Shown in pieces: positions 17,217 through 25,956 of a stretch of 64,000 bases of DNA. The notes under the pieces were generated by a model that did not search any database, had not been told where the DNA came from, and was given only the letters and a program-made list of their open reading frames with translations. The stretch lies in NCBI RefSeq assembly GCF_900104185.1, contig NZ_FNIZ01000009.1:62001-126000 (forward strand), given 5' to 3'. The position numbers and the translations under genes were made by a program. The DNA comes from Halobacillus aidingensis (GTDB taxonomy: Bacteria; Bacillota; Bacilli; Bacillales; Halobacillaceae). Within the stretch, counting starts at the first letter, position 1; each line of letters starts with the position of its first letter.

Positions 17217-18299
17217 CTATTCCCACTCCAAACTGACAATTTCTGAACTAAATCCAGGTCCGAGAGAAGTCATGATCGATTTCGTCCCTTTTTCATGTTT
17301 CGTCTTTAAGACTTCATGCAGCACAAAATGTACCGTTGGGGAGGACATATTCCCATGAGCGGATAACACCTTTCTCGGAATAGTTAAAGCCTCCTCATTC
17401 AAATCAAATACTTCCTCGTAGGCTTCCAACACTTTTCTACCGCCGGGATGAGCAACAATGAAAGGCAGGTCTTTAACGAGCCATCCATTGTTGTGTACGA
17501 CTTGTTCCGCATGTACACTCCAAAATTCCTTGACTAACCGGGGGATACTTTTATTAAAAATAACTTCAAAACCTGTATCCACAACCCTCCACCCCATCAC
17601 ATCTGTACTGTGAGCTTTTGTTCTGGAACTGGAATTGATAATTCTGGGAAGAGGATGCTTTTTTTTCTTCAATAAGGGGGACTGGTCCCCCACTACTAAA
17701 ACAGCGGAAGCTCCGTCCCCAAATAAAGCAGTACCTACGAAATTGCTCACTCTGGCATCCTCCGCCTGAAAGGTCAAGCTGCAAAGTTCTGCACAAATAA
17801 CAAGAACATTCTGATCCGGATGGCCGAGCAGCCATTCATAAGCTTTAGCGACACCGCTTGTTCCTCCTGCACATCCAAGTCCAAACAAAGGCGTTCGTTT
17901 CGTATCCTCCCTGAAGCCGAGTTCATTCATAATATAAGCATCGAGGGTAGGGGTGGAAATGCCAGTGGAAGAAACAAAAATGAGATGATCGATATCTGCT
18001 GTAGAAAATTCATTCTCTCCCGTTAGGTTCTTTAAACAAGAAGCGACCGCTTTTAAACTGTAGGCTAATGCTTTCGTATGGTATAAATGGTTCCTCTCTT
18101 CTAATCCATGATTTTCTTTAAACCACTCTAATGGAGCAGCGAATTGCCGCTTTTCAATATTTGCGTGTTCAAAAATCGGCATCAACCTTTTTTTCTCGTG
18201 ATCTTTTAGAGGAAACAATTCATAAACGAGCTCTTGAACATCGGATTGATTAAAGGAATAGTCAGCACATTGAACGCCTGAAGATAGTATGTATGGCAT
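17217..18299 (-). CDS. bpsA: Type III polyketide synthase BpsA
   Basis: A chalcone-synthase-like enzyme that extends fatty acyl-CoA with malonyl-CoA to alkylpyrones, membrane-associated lipids. The catalytic triad is present: Cys about 143 in LFGLGCAGGTSG, His about 284 in VAHPGGRK and Asn about 317 in SAHGNMSSPTV. The length is 360 residues. The ATG at 18297-18299 is six bases from AAGGAGG; an ATG two codons earlier is too close to that site. It forms a two-gene unit with bpsB. Confidence 0.93.
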   Translation of the reverse strand: MPYILSSGVQCADYSFNQSDVQELVYELFPLKDHEKKRLMPIFEHANIEKRQFAAPLEWFKENHGLEERNHLYHTKALAYSLKAVASCLKNLTGENEFSTADIDHLIFVSSTGISTPTLDAYIMNELGFREDTKRTPLFGLGCAGGTSGVAKAYEWLLGHPDQNVLVICAELCSLTFQAEDARVSNFVGTALFGDGASAVLVVGDQSPLLKKKKHPLPRIINSSSRTKAHSTDVMGWRVVDTGFEVIFNKSIPRLVKEFWSVHAEQVVHNNGWLVKDLPFIVAHPGGRKVLEAYEEVFDLNEEALTIPRKVLSAHGNMSSPTVHFVLHEVLKTKHEKGTKSIMTSLGPGFSSEIVSLEWE

Positions 18300-18602
18300 T
18301 TTCATCCTCCTTTTTTTTACTATGTACAAAAAAGAGGAAATTATGTCTGTAAATGGCGTCTTTCGCGGCACCATGGACCTATGTCAAATCGATCTATTTT
18401 GGAGAGGATTCGGAGATCTTTAAAACAGTCTATTACTGCCTGACTCAATTCTAAGCATGAACCGTCCATTGATATCACTACACCGACGGTCATTGTAAGA
18501 AAAAAAGGTGGAAGATTTCAGTAAAGGATTTCTGATCCCTTTGAGCATTGAACAGGAACATCAACTTTTTTTGATTTTAATGATTGAAGAAAAACCATGG
18601 AT
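18300..18602. other. Intergenic region upstream of bpsA
   Basis: About 300 bp without a convincing gene. It contains the bpsA ribosome-binding site. Short frames lack ribosome-binding sites. A TTGACA occurs on the minus strand near 18394 but has no matching -10 element. Nothing else was recognised. Confidence 0.5.
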
Positions 18603-18646
18603 GACATAGCAAAAGCGCCATTTTCTTATGGCGCTTTTGCTATGTC
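18603..18646. terminator. 19-bp perfect inverted repeat, terminator after the SDR gene
   Basis: GACATAGCAAAAGCGCCAT (18603-18621) is perfectly complementary to 18628-18646 around a 6-base loop. The inner part forms GGCGC stems flanked by T-rich runs on both strands, as in a bidirectional intrinsic terminator. It lies 40 bp after the SDR stop. Confidence 0.8.
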
Positions 18647-18685
18647 ACTCTATGGAGCTCACACCCAGGTAAGTAAAGGGTTCGA

Positions 18686-19453
18686 TTAAAATCCGTAAAT
18701 GGTCATACCTCCGTCAACAAACAACGTCTGACCTGTCATATAATTTCCAGCGTCTGAAGCTAAGAATACAGCGGCACCGCTCAATTCCTCTAGTTTACCA
18801 ATCCTTTTCAGTGGTGTTCGTTCAAGAATTTCCTGGACATAGGATTCATCCTGAAGGAGTCTTTCTGTGAGCGAGGTTGGAAAATACCAGGGGCCGATCG
18901 CATTGACATTGATATTATATTTCCCCCATTCAAGGGCCAGGTTTTTCGTCATTTGGATAAGCGCGCTTTTCGTCATGGCATAAACGACTCCCGTACGTAA
19001 AGCTGTATGGCCCCCGACAGAAGAGATGTTAATAATTTTCCCCTTCTTAGAGGATTTCATCACTTGACCTGCATATTGAGACAGAAAGAAAGCACTGCGC
19101 ATATTCGTCGATATAATCTGGTCCCATTCTTCCTCTGTTACCCTTTCTGCTTCACTTCTGATATTCATCCCTGCATTATTGACCCATATGTCTAGATCCC
19201 GCCCATCACGAACGTTCTCAACCTCCTGGATGATCTCCTTATAATCGTTAATATCCTTACAGATGATTGACGCCTGTTGTCCAAGCTCTTCCACTTCTTT
19301 TTTTATCTGTTCAAGGTCTTTCAAGTTTCTGGCGATCACAATCACATCCGCACCAGATTCTGCAAAAGCGAGAGTGATGGCTTTACCAATTCCTTTCGTT
19401 CCTCCTGTAATCACAGCAAGTTTTTTTTCTAATCTAAAGTCTGGTAAGTACAT
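18686..19453 (-). CDS. Short-chain dehydrogenase/reductase family oxidoreductase
   Basis: A classical SDR of 255 residues. The cofactor motif TGGTKGIG lies at 16-23, NNAG near 90, the catalytic Ser in ISSVGG, and YAMTK with catalytic Tyr and Lys near 157-161. The closest recognisable types are gluconate 5-dehydrogenase and 3-ketoacyl-ACP reductase-like enzymes; the substrate cannot be assigned. ATG at 19451-19453 has GGAGG eight bases upstream, so the 79-codon upstream extension was rejected. It is a single gene, divergent from the lipoprotein gene. Confidence 0.9.
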   Translation of the reverse strand: MYLPDFRLEKKLAVITGGTKGIGKAITLAFAESGADVIVIARNLKDLEQIKKEVEELGQQASIICKDINDYKEIIQEVENVRDGRDLDIWVNNAGMNIRSEAERVTEEEWDQIISTNMRSAFFLSQYAGQVMKSSKKGKIINISSVGGHTALRTGVVYAMTKSALIQMTKNLALEWGKYNINVNAIGPWYFPTSLTERLLQDESYVQEILERTPLKRIGKLEELSGAAVFLASDAGNYMTGQTLFVDGGMTIYGF

Positions 19454-19577
19454 TGCAATAGCCTCCATCAATAGTGTTGAATTTTCAGTATAGTATAACA
19501 TTTTTGCAATTTCTTTACATAAGGGAAAGCCTGACATAGAATGAAAATCGTCAATAGAAAAAAAGGGGGTTGTCTGT

Positions 19578-20132
19578 ATGAAAAAATGGTTGTTAGCTTT
19601 AGGTCTTTCCGGAGCACTTGTTTTAGCAGGATGTAACAATGACACGGAAGAAGGCACAAACGCAGACACAGAAAACCAGACAGAAGACACGACAGAAAAT
19701 CAGGAAAATGATGAACAAAAGGTGAAGAAAGAATTGCTCAGTGCTCAAATGGCTCTGACGAACACTTTCAAACCATATCAACAGAAAATTTCTGCTTATA
19801 AAGCAGCTGTCTCAGCAGAAGAACCTGATCCAGAAGCGATCCAATCTGCAGCTGAAGAAGCTAAGACAGCAGCAAACGAAGCTTCTTCCATGGTCGACAA
19901 TTATACAGTTGAAGCTGATCTACCTGAAGATGTCATGACAAAATTCGAAGAAACGCTGCCTTCCCTTCAAGCTTATTATGAAGGTGTAGAGAAAGCATTG
20001 AATGAAAACACGGAAAATGCTGACTTTACGGCAGCCGAAAAGAAATTTACGGAATTCAACGATCAGTTCAATGAAATCCTTAAAGAAGCTGGTTTCCCAG
20101 CAACTCCAGATTTGATGGAAGAAATGTCTTAA
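19578..20132 (+). CDS. Putative lipoprotein, unknown function
   Basis: A 184-residue protein with a lipoprotein signal peptide: a Lys-containing start, a hydrophobic stretch and the lipobox LVLAGC with the lipid-modified Cys19. After an acidic, Thr/Asn/Glu-rich linker (about residues 20-48) the rest is predominantly helical and Ala/Glu-rich. The mature protein is strongly acidic, in keeping with a surface protein of a halophilic organism. ATG at 19578 follows an AAAGGGGG site. No domain was recognised. Confidence 0.82.
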   Translation: MKKWLLALGLSGALVLAGCNNDTEEGTNADTENQTEDTTENQENDEQKVKKELLSAQMALTNTFKPYQQKISAYKAAVSAEEPDPEAIQSAAEEAKTAANEASSMVDNYTVEADLPEDVMTKFEETLPSLQAYYEGVEKALNENTENADFTAAEKKFTEFNDQFNEILKEAGFPATPDLMEEMS

Positions 20133-20140
20133 ATAACTCA

Positions 20141-20170
20141 AAGCCCGGCTTATCCAGCCGGGCTCTTTTC
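20141..20170. terminator. Bidirectional terminator between lipoprotein and carboxypeptidase genes
   Basis: AGCCCGGCT / AGCCGGGCT (20142-20150 with 20156-20164) has CTTTTC on the plus strand, between two convergent genes. Confidence 0.88.
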
Positions 20171-20173
20171 ATG

Positions 20174-21667
20174 TTAAAACTGATAGATTTTTTTATATTT
20201 ATTTGTTAAATAACCTATAAGATGATCAGGATTCAATCCTTCATCAGTAATGTCATTTAAGATTTGCAGCGGTTTTTTCATTTTTCCATACTGATGCACG
20301 TTTTCCGTCAGCCATTCCTTTATTTTGTGGAAGTCACCTTCTTCAATGTAACGATCCACATCAATTTCTTCTCTCATCTTGGAGTTCAACTGGGCCGCAT
20401 ACATGTATCCTAATGCATAGGATGGAAAGTAGCCGAAATCCCCACCCGACCAGTGAATGTCTTGAAGGACTCCTTCAGAATCACTCTCAGGCGTGATTCC
20501 AAGGTAGTCTTCCATCTTTTGATTCCACAGTTCTGGGAGGTCCTTCACTTCAATTTCACCAGCAATCAAAGCTTTTTCCAACTCATAGCGGACCATAATG
20601 TGCAAACAATACGTCAACTCGTCCGCTTCAATCCGAATCAAGGATGGTTTCACTTCATTGACAGCTGGATAAAACTTCTCAAGGGATAAGTGTTGGAAGT
20701 GCTCAGGGGCATAGTTCTTGAACAACTCATAATGATTTCTCCAAAAGCCTTCACTACGAGCGATGAAATTCTCCCAAAACAAAGACTGTGATTCATGAAT
20801 ACCCATGCTAGTCCCGTCCGCAAGTGGTGTAAAAGCAAGCTTTGGATCGATGCTCTGTTCGTAAAGGGCATGTCCTCCTTCGTGAATCGTTCCAAAGACA
20901 GCTGTCCGGAAATCTTTTTCGTCGTATTTCGTTGTTACCCTCACATCATTGGTATTCAGTCCGATCGCAAAAGGGTGCACCGTCTCATCTAAGCGTCCGG
21001 CATCAAAATCATAACCCATGCGCTCTAAAATCGCTTCACTGAACTCAGCTTGGCATTCTTTCGGGAAGCGGCCCTTCAGGACTGAGGGGTCAGGTTGATT
21101 TGGCGCTTCTTTGATCTGTTTAAGAAGAGAAGATAAAGCTTCCCTCACTTTTGGAAACACTTCATCCAGGACCTTCACAGTTACGCCCGGTTCGTAATTG
21201 TTCAACAAAGCATCATAGCGATGGTTTTCATATCCCCAATAATCTGCGAATTTGCGGTTGTACTCGACCAACTTTTCCAAGTATGGGCGGAAACTTTCGA
21301 AGTCGTTGTTGCTTTTCGCCTCTCCCCACATGGATTCAGCTTTGGTTTGGAGCGTCACATAAGCTCTATACTCATCGGCTGGAATCTTAGCCGTTTTGTT
21401 GTACGTTTCCTCCGCTTCTTCCACCGCTCTTTTTAACATGGGATCTTGGGTCTTTCCTTTCAGTTCATCAATATAATGGCGCATTTTCTCCGAGGTCTGA
21501 ATCTCATGAACTTTTTGGGACATGACCCCGATCACTTCCGAACGACCTTCGATTCCTTTTCGTGGGGCTTTTGTTCTCATATCCCAAGCCATCAGCCCGA
21601 TCGCTTCCCCATAAGCCGATTGTTCTTTTAATAGATCCATAAATTTCTGTTCGGTTGTATGACTCAA
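20174..21667 (-). CDS. ypwA: Thermostable carboxypeptidase 1, M32 family
   Basis: A 497-residue metallocarboxypeptidase. The zinc motif TIHEGGHALYEQ lies near residues 259-270 and is followed by the family's HESQS about 30 residues later. The N-terminal AYGEAIGLMAWDMRTKAP and the C-terminal SGGDFGYFPSYALGYMYAAQ are M32 hallmarks. The enzyme removes C-terminal residues from peptides in the cytoplasm. The start is TTG at 21665-21667 behind GAGAGGT; the next in-frame ATG, nine codons later, lacks a site. The neighbour order with ypsC matches B. subtilis. Confidence 0.93.
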   Translation of the reverse strand: MSHTTEQKFMDLLKEQSAYGEAIGLMAWDMRTKAPRKGIEGRSEVIGVMSQKVHEIQTSEKMRHYIDELKGKTQDPMLKRAVEEAEETYNKTAKIPADEYRAYVTLQTKAESMWGEAKSNNDFESFRPYLEKLVEYNRKFADYWGYENHRYDALLNNYEPGVTVKVLDEVFPKVREALSSLLKQIKEAPNQPDPSVLKGRFPKECQAEFSEAILERMGYDFDAGRLDETVHPFAIGLNTNDVRVTTKYDEKDFRTAVFGTIHEGGHALYEQSIDPKLAFTPLADGTSMGIHESQSLFWENFIARSEGFWRNHYELFKNYAPEHFQHLSLEKFYPAVNEVKPSLIRIEADELTYCLHIMVRYELEKALIAGEIEVKDLPELWNQKMEDYLGITPESDSEGVLQDIHWSGGDFGYFPSYALGYMYAAQLNSKMREEIDVDRYIEEGDFHKIKEWLTENVHQYGKMKKPLQILNDITDEGLNPDHLIGYLTNKYKKIYQF

Positions 21668-21712
21668 ATCTACCTCTCCCCTTCACCTAAATGAATAACT
21701 TTATCAAACAAA

Positions 21713-22882
21713 TTAGAAACCGAATCCTTTGCCATTGTCAGGCTTCGATTTTGGCTTCCTGCCGAAATATTGATAATAATCCGTTTTGATAAAGCCATTG
21801 AAGAGCTTCCGTTTTTTAGTGGCAGGCTTACCGTAAAGTTTCTCAAACCCTTCATGAGAAGTAAGAATGTACACACTCCAAGATGGATGATCACGCATAA
21901 TCGTACCAAGGTTGCGATACATATCTTCCACTTCTTCCCGCTCACCCATACGCTCTCCATAAGGAGGATTAGACACGAGGTACCCGTTTTCCTGCTTCGG
22001 TTTGAAATCACTCATCTGCATTTGTTTCCAAGTGATCAATTCTCCGAGTCCTGCTTCCATTGCATTTTTTTTCGCGATTTCAATCAAGTCGGGGTCAATG
22101 TCAGAGCCGAAGATTTGAAGTGGCTGGTCATAATTCGCTGAATCTTCCGCTTCTTGAAACGCATCATCCCAAACCTTCTGCGGTATGAAACTCCAATTCT
22201 CTGAAGCGAATTCCCTGTTAAAACCAGGTGCGATATTCTGACCAATTAATGCGGCTTCTATGGCAATCGTCCCTGAACCACAAAACGGATCCACAAACGG
22301 TTGATCAGGGGTCCAATTTGTAATCTGTACGAGTGCAGCGGCTAGTGTCTCTTTTAATGGCGCCTCCCCTTGGCCTACGCGATATCCTCGCTTATGCAGT
22401 CCACTTCCCGATGTATCAATTGTCAATAACGCTTCATCCTTATGAATCGCCACTTCTACTCTGTAAAAGGCCCCGGTTTCTTTCAACCATGAATCAATGC
22501 CATGTTTGACTTTCAATCGTTCTACAATCGCTTTCTTAACAATCGATTGACAATCCGGAACACTGTATAGCTTCGATTTTACCGATTTACCAACAACCGG
22601 AAATTCTCCGTCTTCCTCTATAAAAGTTTCCCACGGTAATGCCTTCGTGTTTTCAAAAAGTTCATCAAATGATGTGGCTTTGAACTTTCCAACCAACAAT
22701 TTGACACGATCCGCTGTCCGAAGCCAAAGATTGGCTCGCGGTATTGCTGAAACGTCCGCTTCAAATACAACTCTTCCATTTTCTATCTGAATGTCTTCAT
22801 AGCCTAAAGCTTTAACCTCTTTACCCACTATGGCTTCAAGTCCCATAGCTGCCGTTGCAATCAACGTAACTTTTTTCGACAT
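21713..22882 (-). CDS. ypsC: THUMP-domain RNA guanine-N2 methyltransferase YpsC
   Basis: A class I SAM-dependent methyltransferase of 389 residues, related to the N-terminal half of RlmL. A THUMP RNA-binding domain occupies about residues 50-160. The SAM motif VDPFCGSGTIAIEA is near 200 and the catalytic NPPYGER near 300; NPPY indicates amino-group methylation of a base, probably guanine in 23S rRNA. ATG at 22882 follows AGGAGG. It lies directly after rnpB in transcription order, as in B. subtilis. Confidence 0.92.
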   Translation of the reverse strand: MSKKVTLIATAAMGLEAIVGKEVKALGYEDIQIENGRVVFEADVSAIPRANLWLRTADRVKLLVGKFKATSFDELFENTKALPWETFIEEDGEFPVVGKSVKSKLYSVPDCQSIVKKAIVERLKVKHGIDSWLKETGAFYRVEVAIHKDEALLTIDTSGSGLHKRGYRVGQGEAPLKETLAAALVQITNWTPDQPFVDPFCGSGTIAIEAALIGQNIAPGFNREFASENWSFIPQKVWDDAFQEAEDSANYDQPLQIFGSDIDPDLIEIAKKNAMEAGLGELITWKQMQMSDFKPKQENGYLVSNPPYGERMGEREEVEDMYRNLGTIMRDHPSWSVYILTSHEGFEKLYGKPATKKRKLFNGFIKTDYYQYFGRKPKSKPDNGKGFGF

Positions 22883-22952
22883 AATGAACCTCCTTCATAT
22901 GTAGCATGAACAAACAAAAACGATTTCGTTCACTAATAAATGCATTACAAAA

Positions 22953-22994
22953 AGAAAAAACCCTTCTAAAAAGCATACGGCTTTTCAGAAGGGT
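22953..22994 (-). terminator. Terminator after rnpB
   Basis: ACCCTTCT / AGAAGGGT arms with an inner AAAAGC / GCTTTT helix are followed on the minus strand by six T. It lies about 20 bp after the RNase P RNA 3' end. Confidence 0.93.
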
Positions 22995-23009
22995 GTCATC
23001 TGTATCATT

Positions 23010-23420
23010 AGCGACCTTTGAATACTCTGTAAGCCATGTTCTGTGCCATTGTACTGCAAACGGTGGTCAACCTCGTACTCCGGTGGCAATCATCTATCTG
23101 CCGTCAAACGGCCTTTTCTCTGGTTCATTTCCCATTGAAAAGTGCCCCTACCTATATTTGGGTTGCTCGCTCGTGGGGTTTACCTCGTTCCACCCGAAGT
23201 ATTTCTACTCCGGCTCCGTCACTGTGGCACTTTCAAGGTAGTCATTCCATATCAAAGACTTAGGAATTTTCCCTGCCGTAAGTTCTAAAGAACTCCCTTG
23301 ACTTATGGTTTCGTCAAGCACGAACACTACAAGCATCGCAGCTTGTGCGAGCATGGACTTTCCTCTGTATAGAAACCTATACAGCGATTACCCGAGTATT
23401 CAAATGAGCATTAACATTTG
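23010..23420 (-). ncRNA. rnpB: RNase P RNA, class B (Bacillus type)
   Basis: This is the catalytic RNA that matures tRNA 5' ends. On the minus strand the universally conserved blocks appear in order: GGGTAATCGCTG, GAGGAAAGTCCATGCTCGC, GACGGCAGG, CTTGAAAGTGCCACAGTGACG, GTAAACCCCACGAGCGAG, AGATAGATGATTGCC, GAGTACGAGG and GAACATGGCTTACAG. The outer P1 stem is TTTGAATACTC with GAGTATTCAAA (23016-23027). Ends are estimated from P1. A promoter and a terminator flank it, and its place between gpsB and ypsC matches B. subtilis. Confidence 0.98.
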
Positions 23421-23449
23421 TCATTACGCCTCTTAAGACGTGCTAAACC

Positions 23450-23478
23450 ATTATAACAGACACTTACTCGCTTGTCAT
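23450..23478 (-). promoter_or_regulatory. Promoter of rnpB
   Basis: On the minus strand ATGACA (23473-23478) and a perfect TATAAT (23450-23455) are spaced by 17 bases. The predicted start near 23443 lies slightly upstream of the mature 5' end, so trimming of the precursor is expected. Confidence 0.75.
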
Positions 23479-23494
23479 TGGAAAAAATTGAATA

Positions 23495-23803
23495 CTAGTC
23501 AGCGTATTTATTGCCAAAAACAGCCTTCTCTAAGTTTGAAACACGCTTCAAAATATCATAATTCACTTGATGATTATTCGTGGATGGTTGCCTTTGTCTC
23601 TGTGTCGTTTCCCGTGATGACATTTTTTTCAAACGGTCATTTTCCTGCTGTAGACGTTCAATTTCCTGCTGAAAACGGTCATAATCCTGAATGATCAAGT
23701 CCAGATACTCATCTACTTCTTCCTGGTTATACCCTCTCATAGACGTTTTAAAGTCTTTCTCAAGTATATCCTTACCGCTTAAATGATACTCTTCTAAGTT
23801 CAT
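23495..23803 (-). CDS. gpsB: Cell division regulator GpsB
   Basis: A DivIVA-related cytoplasmic adaptor that shuttles the penicillin-binding protein PonA between division site and side wall. The N-terminal membrane-binding and coiled-coil domain is visible ([20 protein letters not shown], residues about 18-37), followed by a Gln/Glu coiled coil, a Ser/Thr/Gln-rich linker and a short C-terminal helix [18 protein letters not shown] at 23801-23803 follows GAGGTGA, giving 102 residues; the 22-codon extension was rejected. Its partner PonA is encoded 8 kb away. Confidence 0.94.
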   Translation of the reverse strand: MNLEEYHLSGKDILEKDFKTSMRGYNQEEVDEYLDLIIQDYDRFQQEIERLQQENDRLKKMSSRETTQRQRQPSTNNHQVNYDILKRVSNLEKAVFGNKYAD

Positions 23804-23880
23804 TTTTCTCACCTCTGTTTCACACATTACATCCATTTTTTCAAAAGGTAACGAAAATGTCAATTTCAAATCTGGAACAT

Positions 23881-24444
23881 TTATTGACTCCAGAAATCTG
23901 GATCGGCCATCCGAAGCTCTTCTACCGTCTCTTCAAGGTCTAATGGAGTAATATAAACGATCTCATACCCTCCTTGATCTTGAGCCTTTTTCGCTACTCT
24001 TAAGAAATATTGTGGACTACCTTCTGTATCTTCATCATACAAAACGAGACATCCTTCCGAGTGATCGATTAGAAATTGATCTTTTGCTCTGAATTGATAA
24101 GGACCTTCATACCCTTTATTATAAATCGGCTGGTAGAAATCGGCGGTCATTGTTATTTCTTCATAAACAAGCTTAAGATCTTCAGGCCATCGCTCTTCCT
24201 GGTTTTCAAAAGGTGGAAGAACGCCTAATTTCACATCATACTCTTCTTTTAGATCGAGCACGACTTCAGCCGTCCATAACTCGACTCCCATTTGTCCGGA
24301 AATGAGCACCCATTGCAAACCTTCTTCTATGTAGGTACGTAATCTTCTTTTTATGGTCTCTTTTACGAAATCGACTTTTGGATCATTATGCTTGAAAATA
24401 CCCATTTCCATCGGTTTATAACCCGTCACAACAATGGTTTTCAA
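23881..24444 (-). CDS. ypsA: YpsA, SLOG-superfamily protein
   Basis: A 187-residue DUF1273 protein of the SLOG/Rossmann-like superfamily. The N-terminal [12 protein letters not shown] and the glycine-containing [17 protein letters not shown] (nucleotide-type loop) are family features, as is [17 protein letters not shown]. YpsA is linked to cell division and oxidative stress in Firmicutes and is a conserved gpsB neighbour, as seen here. The start is TTG at 24442-24444, seven bases from GGAGG. Ligand and mechanism are unknown. Confidence 0.9.
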   Translation of the reverse strand: MKTIVVTGYKPMEMGIFKHNDPKVDFVKETIKRRLRTYIEEGLQWVLISGQMGVELWTAEVVLDLKEEYDVKLGVLPPFENQEERWPEDLKLVYEEITMTADFYQPIYNKGYEGPYQFRAKDQFLIDHSEGCLVLYDEDTEGSPQYFLRVAKKAQDQGGYEIVYITPLDLEETVEELRMADPDFWSQ

Positions 24445-24485
24445 TGTTCTTCCTCCTTATCCTTCATTTATTTTAATATGTTTCC

Positions 24486-24522
24486 TAAAAAAAAGAAAAT
24501 AAGCCACAGTTTCGTGGCTTAT
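24486..24522 (-). terminator. Terminator after cotD
   Basis: AAGCCAC / GTGGCTT (24501-24507 with 24514-24520) is followed on the minus strand by ATTTTCTTTTTTTT. Confidence 0.92.
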
Positions 24523-24528
24523 CTCATC

Positions 24529-25149
24529 TTAACTATTTGAGCCTGAACCCATCATTGGCATCTGTCCCTGGCCCATCATCGGCATTTGGCCCTGGCCCAT
24601 CATTGGCATCTGACCGTCACCCATCATCGGCATTTGACCTTGACCCATCATTGGCATCTGACCGTCACCCATCATCGGCATTTGACCTTGACCCATCATT
24701 GGCATCTGACCGTCACCCATCATCGGCATTTGACCCTGACCCGTCATTGGCATTTGACCACCTTGGCCCATCATACCTTCCATCTCTTCCATATCCTCTT
24801 CGTTCATCATTGGCATTTGGCCTTGACCTGAAGGCATTTGACCCATGTCTTGAGGATTCATATAATCCATCCAGTTATAGTCTGGCGAAGACCCTTGAGG
24901 AAAAGCGAAGTCTTGAGTTCGGAAGTTGTTTTGCTCAGAAACCATATATGGGAAATAGTGGTTATTGTTCAACGTATGATTATTTCGAACGAGAATGTGC
25001 GTAGGATGAATGTAGTCTTGATTCTCACAGAAGTAGTTATCCACTACACAGTTTTGGACCGGACATACGATCGGTCTGCGGTTTCCGGCTGGCGACATGG
25101 GGGACATCGGTCCACAGCCGCAAGAGTCCTGCATAGAATGTTGATGCAT
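24529..25149 (-). CDS. cotD: CotD-family spore coat protein with long Gln/Met/Pro/Gly repeat tail
   Basis: The N-terminal half carries the CotD pattern: IVCPVQNCVVDNYFCEN, then YIHPTHILVRNNHTLNNNHYFPY, rich in His, Asn and Tyr with paired Cys. The C-terminal 80 residues are nine 8-residue repeats of the type GQMPMMGD. With the tail the protein has 206 residues, against about 75 for B. subtilis CotD. Its position next to ypsA is as in B. subtilis, and a sigma-K-like promoter lies upstream. Coat location is inferred from the family; the role of the methionine-rich tail is unknown. Confidence 0.85.
   Translation of the reverse strand: MHQHSMQDSCGCGPMSPMSPAGNRRPIVCPVQNCVVDNYFCENQDYIHPTHILVRNNHTLNNNHYFPYMVSEQNNFRTQDFAFPQGSSPDYNWMDYMNPQDMGQMPSGQGQMPMMNEEDMEEMEGMMGQGGQMPMTGQGQMPMMGDGQMPMMGQGQMPMMGDGQMPMMGQGQMPMMGDGQMPMMGQGQMPMMGQGQMPMMGSGSNS
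24548..24763 (-). repeat. Nine tandem 24-bp repeats within cotD
   Basis: Nine consecutive 24-bp units begin CCCATCAT on the plus strand at 24548, 24572, 24596 and so on. Two alternating subtypes end in GACCGTCA or GACCTTGA, which makes a higher-order 48-bp period. Every unit keeps the reading frame. Confidence 0.95.
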
Positions 25150-25187
25150 TGTGCTTTCACTCCTTGTTCTGTTATTCCTTATCAGCG

Positions 25188-25210
25188 TATGTCACAAAGA
25201 GCTTGAATGT
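25188..25210 (-). promoter_or_regulatory. Possible sigma-K promoter of cotD
   Basis: On the minus strand AC (25209-25210) and CATACGCT starting at 25191 are 17 bases apart. This matches the loose sigma-K pattern AC-N16/17-CATANNNT, about 40 bp before the cotD start. The stretch 25211-25410 shows no gene or other signal. Confidence 0.4.
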
Positions 25211-25410
25211 ACTAGGCGATATCATCATATCCATTACTTTCTTATCAACGGATACCTATTCATTGTCACAGAAATTTGCAATTCGCCTCTAAAATCATTC
25301 GTTTTATACAATTTTTCGCACCTCTCTTCGTGGTTGGATTGTACCGCTTTTTCCCTGTTATAAGCCATCGGTAAATCATCGATTTCTATAGAGCTATAGA
25401 AATCAAATAA

Positions 25411-25438
25411 AAAAAGGATGAGAGTCTCATCCTTTTCC
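25411..25438 (-). terminator. Terminator after cdd
   Basis: AAGGATGAGA / TCTCATCCTT is followed on the minus strand by TTTTTTT, directly after the cdd stop. Confidence 0.93.
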
Positions 25439-25441
25439 TGC

Positions 25442-25852
25442 CTATTCCGCCTCTTCTTCTGATAGATCAGCAGAAGAAAACGAAAATGGAAGTATTTCTT
25501 CCATTGTAAATGTTTTTGTATCCCCGTGCAGATTCGTTGTGTGAATTTTAACATCAGACTGGAAGAATTCACTCATGACTTGACGACAAGATCCACATGG
25601 AGGAACCGGTCTTTTCGTGTCAGCGACAACGGCCAGTTCCTTGAATTTGTCATGCCCATCGGAAACAGCCTTGAAAATCGCCACTCTTTCAGCACAACAT
25701 GTAACAGGATAGGCGGCATTTTCTATATTGCATCCTGTATAAAGGGTCCCGTCTTCTGTGACTAGAGCAGCACCAACGGGGAATTTTGAATAAGGTACAT
25801 AAGCTTTTTCCCGTATCTTTTTAGCTTCATTGATTAGTTGTTTCGATTCCAT
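25442..25852 (-). CDS. cdd: Cytidine deaminase
   Basis: Cdd deaminates cytidine and deoxycytidine in pyrimidine salvage. The 136-residue small tetrameric form has zinc ligands Cys53 (TCCAE, with catalytic Glu55) and Cys86/Cys89 (PPCGSC), exactly as in B. subtilis Cdd. ATG at 25852 follows AGGGAGG. Here it is a single gene between cotD and the RND pump, whereas in B. subtilis it lies with era and dgkA elsewhere; this is a relocation or a second copy. Confidence 0.96.
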   Translation of the reverse strand: MESKQLINEAKKIREKAYVPYSKFPVGAALVTEDGTLYTGCNIENAAYPVTCCAERVAIFKAVSDGHDKFKELAVVADTKRPVPPCGSCRQVMSEFFQSDVKIHTTNLHGDTKTFTMEEILPFSFSSADLSEEEAE

Positions 25853-25956
25853 CTACATCCCTCCCTACTTATGGGAAGGTCATTATATATGAATATAAGC
25901 GAAATGTAAAGCGGTTTCATTTTCACTTTAGTATAGCACATTGAGGGAGCATTTAA

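Noticed and set aside
22906-23263. Plus-strand frames of 75-111 codons
   Set aside because: They are antisense to RNase P RNA, whose conserved blocks explain the sequence completely.
24548-24763. Possible CRISPR array
   Set aside because: Units are directly tandem without spacers, are in frame with cotD, and no cas genes occur.
24537-25206. Plus-strand frames of 81-155 codons opposite cotD
   Set aside because: They arise from the 24-bp repeats read antisense; no ribosome-binding site and no homology recognised.
25234-25572. Minus-strand frame of 112 codons next to cdd
   Set aside because: It overlaps cdd in another frame and the cdd terminator, with no start signal.
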